Shown here in pieces: positions 49,908 to 50,985 of a stretch of DNA of 50,985 bases (the stretch's first letter is position 1; the number at the start of each line of letters is the position of its first letter). The stretch comes from Crocinitomicaceae bacterium (lineage in GTDB: Bacteria; Bacteroidota; Bacteroidia; Flavobacteriales_D; Crocinitomicaceae). Both the position numbers and the translations under genes were made by a program. The notes under the pieces are model-generated. The model searched no databases and was not told the DNA's origin. It saw nothing but the letters and a program-made list of their open reading frames with translations. Location of the stretch: the NCBI GenBank assembly GCA_023262855.1, contig JALQYQ010000037.1, positions 1-50,985 on the forward strand, read 5' to 3'.

Positions 49908-50985
49908 TTAATTTTCTAATAATTTACCTAAAGCGTTGTTGTACAATTCTTTTGCTTCAGTAATGAAACCATAATGCTCGTCATCGACCATTAACTTTCC
50001 TTTTGTAACGTGACCAAGTAATGTGAAACTTACTCCTGAATCCATCATAAATTCAATAAATTCTTCTTCTTGATCTTCGCTAACCGTAACAACAACACGA
50101 CCTTGTCCTTCACCAAATAAGAACGCGTCTTCTCGGACTTCTGAATCAGTTACGATATCAAATCCAAGCTCGCGAGGCATAGACATTTCCACTAAGGTAA
50201 CAAATAATCCGCCATCTGCAACATCATGAACCGCATTTACCAATTCATTTTGAATCATCCCCTTCACCATGTGTTGCATTGCATACTCCTTATCCAAATC
50301 GAAATATGGAGCTGGAGAAGCTTTTACACCGTGGTACGAAGCCAAATATTCTGATGATGAAATATCATTTACACTTTCTCCAATGATGAAAATTAAATCA
50401 CCTTTTTGTTTGAAATCCAATGACATTACTTTGTCTTTATCCTCTACGATTCCAATCATACCAATTGTTGGCGTAGGGAAAACTGGAACTTCAACACCAT
50501 TTTTCACAGTTTGGTTGTAGAACGAAACGTTTCCTCCTGTAACAGGCGTTTCGAATTTCAAACAAGCAGCTGACATTCCTTTGATCGCTCCAACAAATTG
50601 CCAGTATGATTCTGGATTGTAAGGATTACCAAAGTTCAAACAGTTTGTGATTGCACTTGGAACACCTCCCGAACAAACAATGTTACGTGCTGCTTCAGAA
50701 ACAGCGATCATTGTTCCAATTTCTGGATCAGCATTCACATAACGTGAATTACAATCAACTGTCATTGCTAATGCTTTGTTTGTTCCTTTGATATTTACAA
50801 CTCCTGCATCTGAAGGACGATTCGTTGTCATTGTTTTTGTTCCAACCATTGAATCATATTGCTCATAAACCCATCGTTTAGAAGCAATGTTAGGATGTTG
50901 CATTAAAAACATTGCAACTTCTTTTACATCTTTAGGTTGTGGCACTGAATTAATATCAAATTTTTTATATTCTTGATAGTAAGCA
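49908..50985 (-). CDS. purL: PurL, phosphoribosylformylglycinamidine synthase subunit, 3' part
   Basis: About 359 residues of the C-terminal half; the 5' part is beyond the right edge. An apparent GTG start at 50945 is internal, since the frame continues upstream (AYYQEYKKFDIN). Conserved ATP-grasp-related PurM/PurL signatures: NCLNFGNPYNPESYW, TPVTGGNVSFYNQT, PVFPTPTIGMIG, VHDVADGGLF and GEGQGRVVVTV. Architecture corresponds to the small Bacillus-type PurL (about 740 residues), which uses separate PurQ and PurS partners. Catalyses the amidine step of purine synthesis. Ends 33 bases before the DUF4290 gene. Confidence 0.97.
   Translation of the reverse strand, partial: AYYQEYKKFDINSVPQPKDVKEVAMFLMQHPNIASKRWVYEQYDSMVGTKTMTTNRPSDAGVVNIKGTNKALAMTVDCNSRYVNADPEIGTMIAVSEAARNIVCSGGVPSAITNCLNFGNPYNPESYWQFVGAIKGMSAACLKFETPVTGGNVSFYNQTVKNGVEVPVFPTPTIGMIGIVEDKDKVMSLDFKQKGDLIFIIGESVNDISSSEYLASYHGVKASPAPYFDLDKEYAMQHMVKGMIQNELVNAVHDVADGGLFVTLVEMSMPRELGFDIVTDSEVREDAFLFGEGQGRVVVTVSEDQEEEFIEFMMDSGVSFTLLGHVTKGKLMVDDEHYGFITEAKELYNNALGKLLEN

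Noticed and set aside
50945-50945. GTG start of purL at 50945
   Set aside because: The frame stays open upstream to the window edge, and PurL is about twice this length.
1-50985. tRNA, rRNA, transposase, phage or restriction-modification genes
   Set aside because: I saw no T-loop-like intergenic sequence, no transposase or integrase, and no R-M motifs; all large frames fit the genes above.

Overview
The window looks like chromosomal DNA of a Bacteroidota bacterium, most likely order Flavobacteriales (a Fluviicola/Crocinitomicaceae-like relative is my guess, not proven). Evidence: AT-rich sequence; -7 promoter elements of the Bacteroidota type TAnnTTTG in front of many genes, with few Shine-Dalgarno-like sites; a secreted protein with the type-B (gliding-motility-associated) C-terminal sorting domain of the type IX secretion system; a DUF4290 gene; and lineage-style versions of DnaJ and MurA. 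I see no insertion sequence, phage gene, CRISPR array, rRNA or tRNA. All genes are packed and no gap without a gene exceeds about 250 bases.

Layout. 1-4600: 5' part of dnaK (minus, runs off the left edge), a small lipoprotein gene and alaS. 4690-17370: a surface-glycan region with a flippase, a GT4 glycosyltransferase, a large T9SS-exported beta-propeller/PKD protein, an unusual GT-B type transferase, and a tightly overlapping five-gene operon (pseB-pseC-pseF-pseG/H fusion-pseI) that encodes every step from UDP-GlcNAc to CMP-pseudaminic acid. A strong bidirectional terminator separates it from a YfhO-type membrane protein. 20320-30750: a secreted KPVxYxYP protein, then a signalling/stress cluster: two paralogous tandem UspA proteins flank a hybrid histidine kinase (two receivers plus HPt), YceI, a secreted M20 hydrolase, a GNAT protein and a receiver-adenylate cyclase; an NtrC-like sigma-54 activator without DNA-binding domain follows. 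30820-36900: Ppx/GppA phosphatase, ABC-2 exporter, CPBP protease, and the grpE-dnaJ operon. 37030-41480: SGNH-SGNH-MBOAT O-acylation operon. 41490-47210: an orphan paaZ with two small envelope genes, a STAS-like protein, dusB and a membrane protein. 47210-50985: purL (cut at the right edge), DUF4290, murA and a thioredoxin-like protein.

How it fits together. Most genes are housekeeping. The accessory part is dominated by envelope carbohydrate work: pseudaminic acid synthesis, glycosyltransferases, a flippase and O-acyl transfer, which could build a decorated surface glycan or protein glycan. The signalling cluster can be read as a phosphorelay whose HPt domain might feed the receiver of the adenylate cyclase. 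Most noteworthy molecular details are a DnaJ that has lost exactly the two cysteine modules forming zinc site 1, a MurA with Asp in place of the fosfomycin-target Cys, a sigma-54 activator lacking its helix-turn-helix, a PseG-PseH fusion beside a candidate pseudaminyl transferase, and a nearly leaderless dusB promoter. I found no convincing wholly new defence or mobile system.
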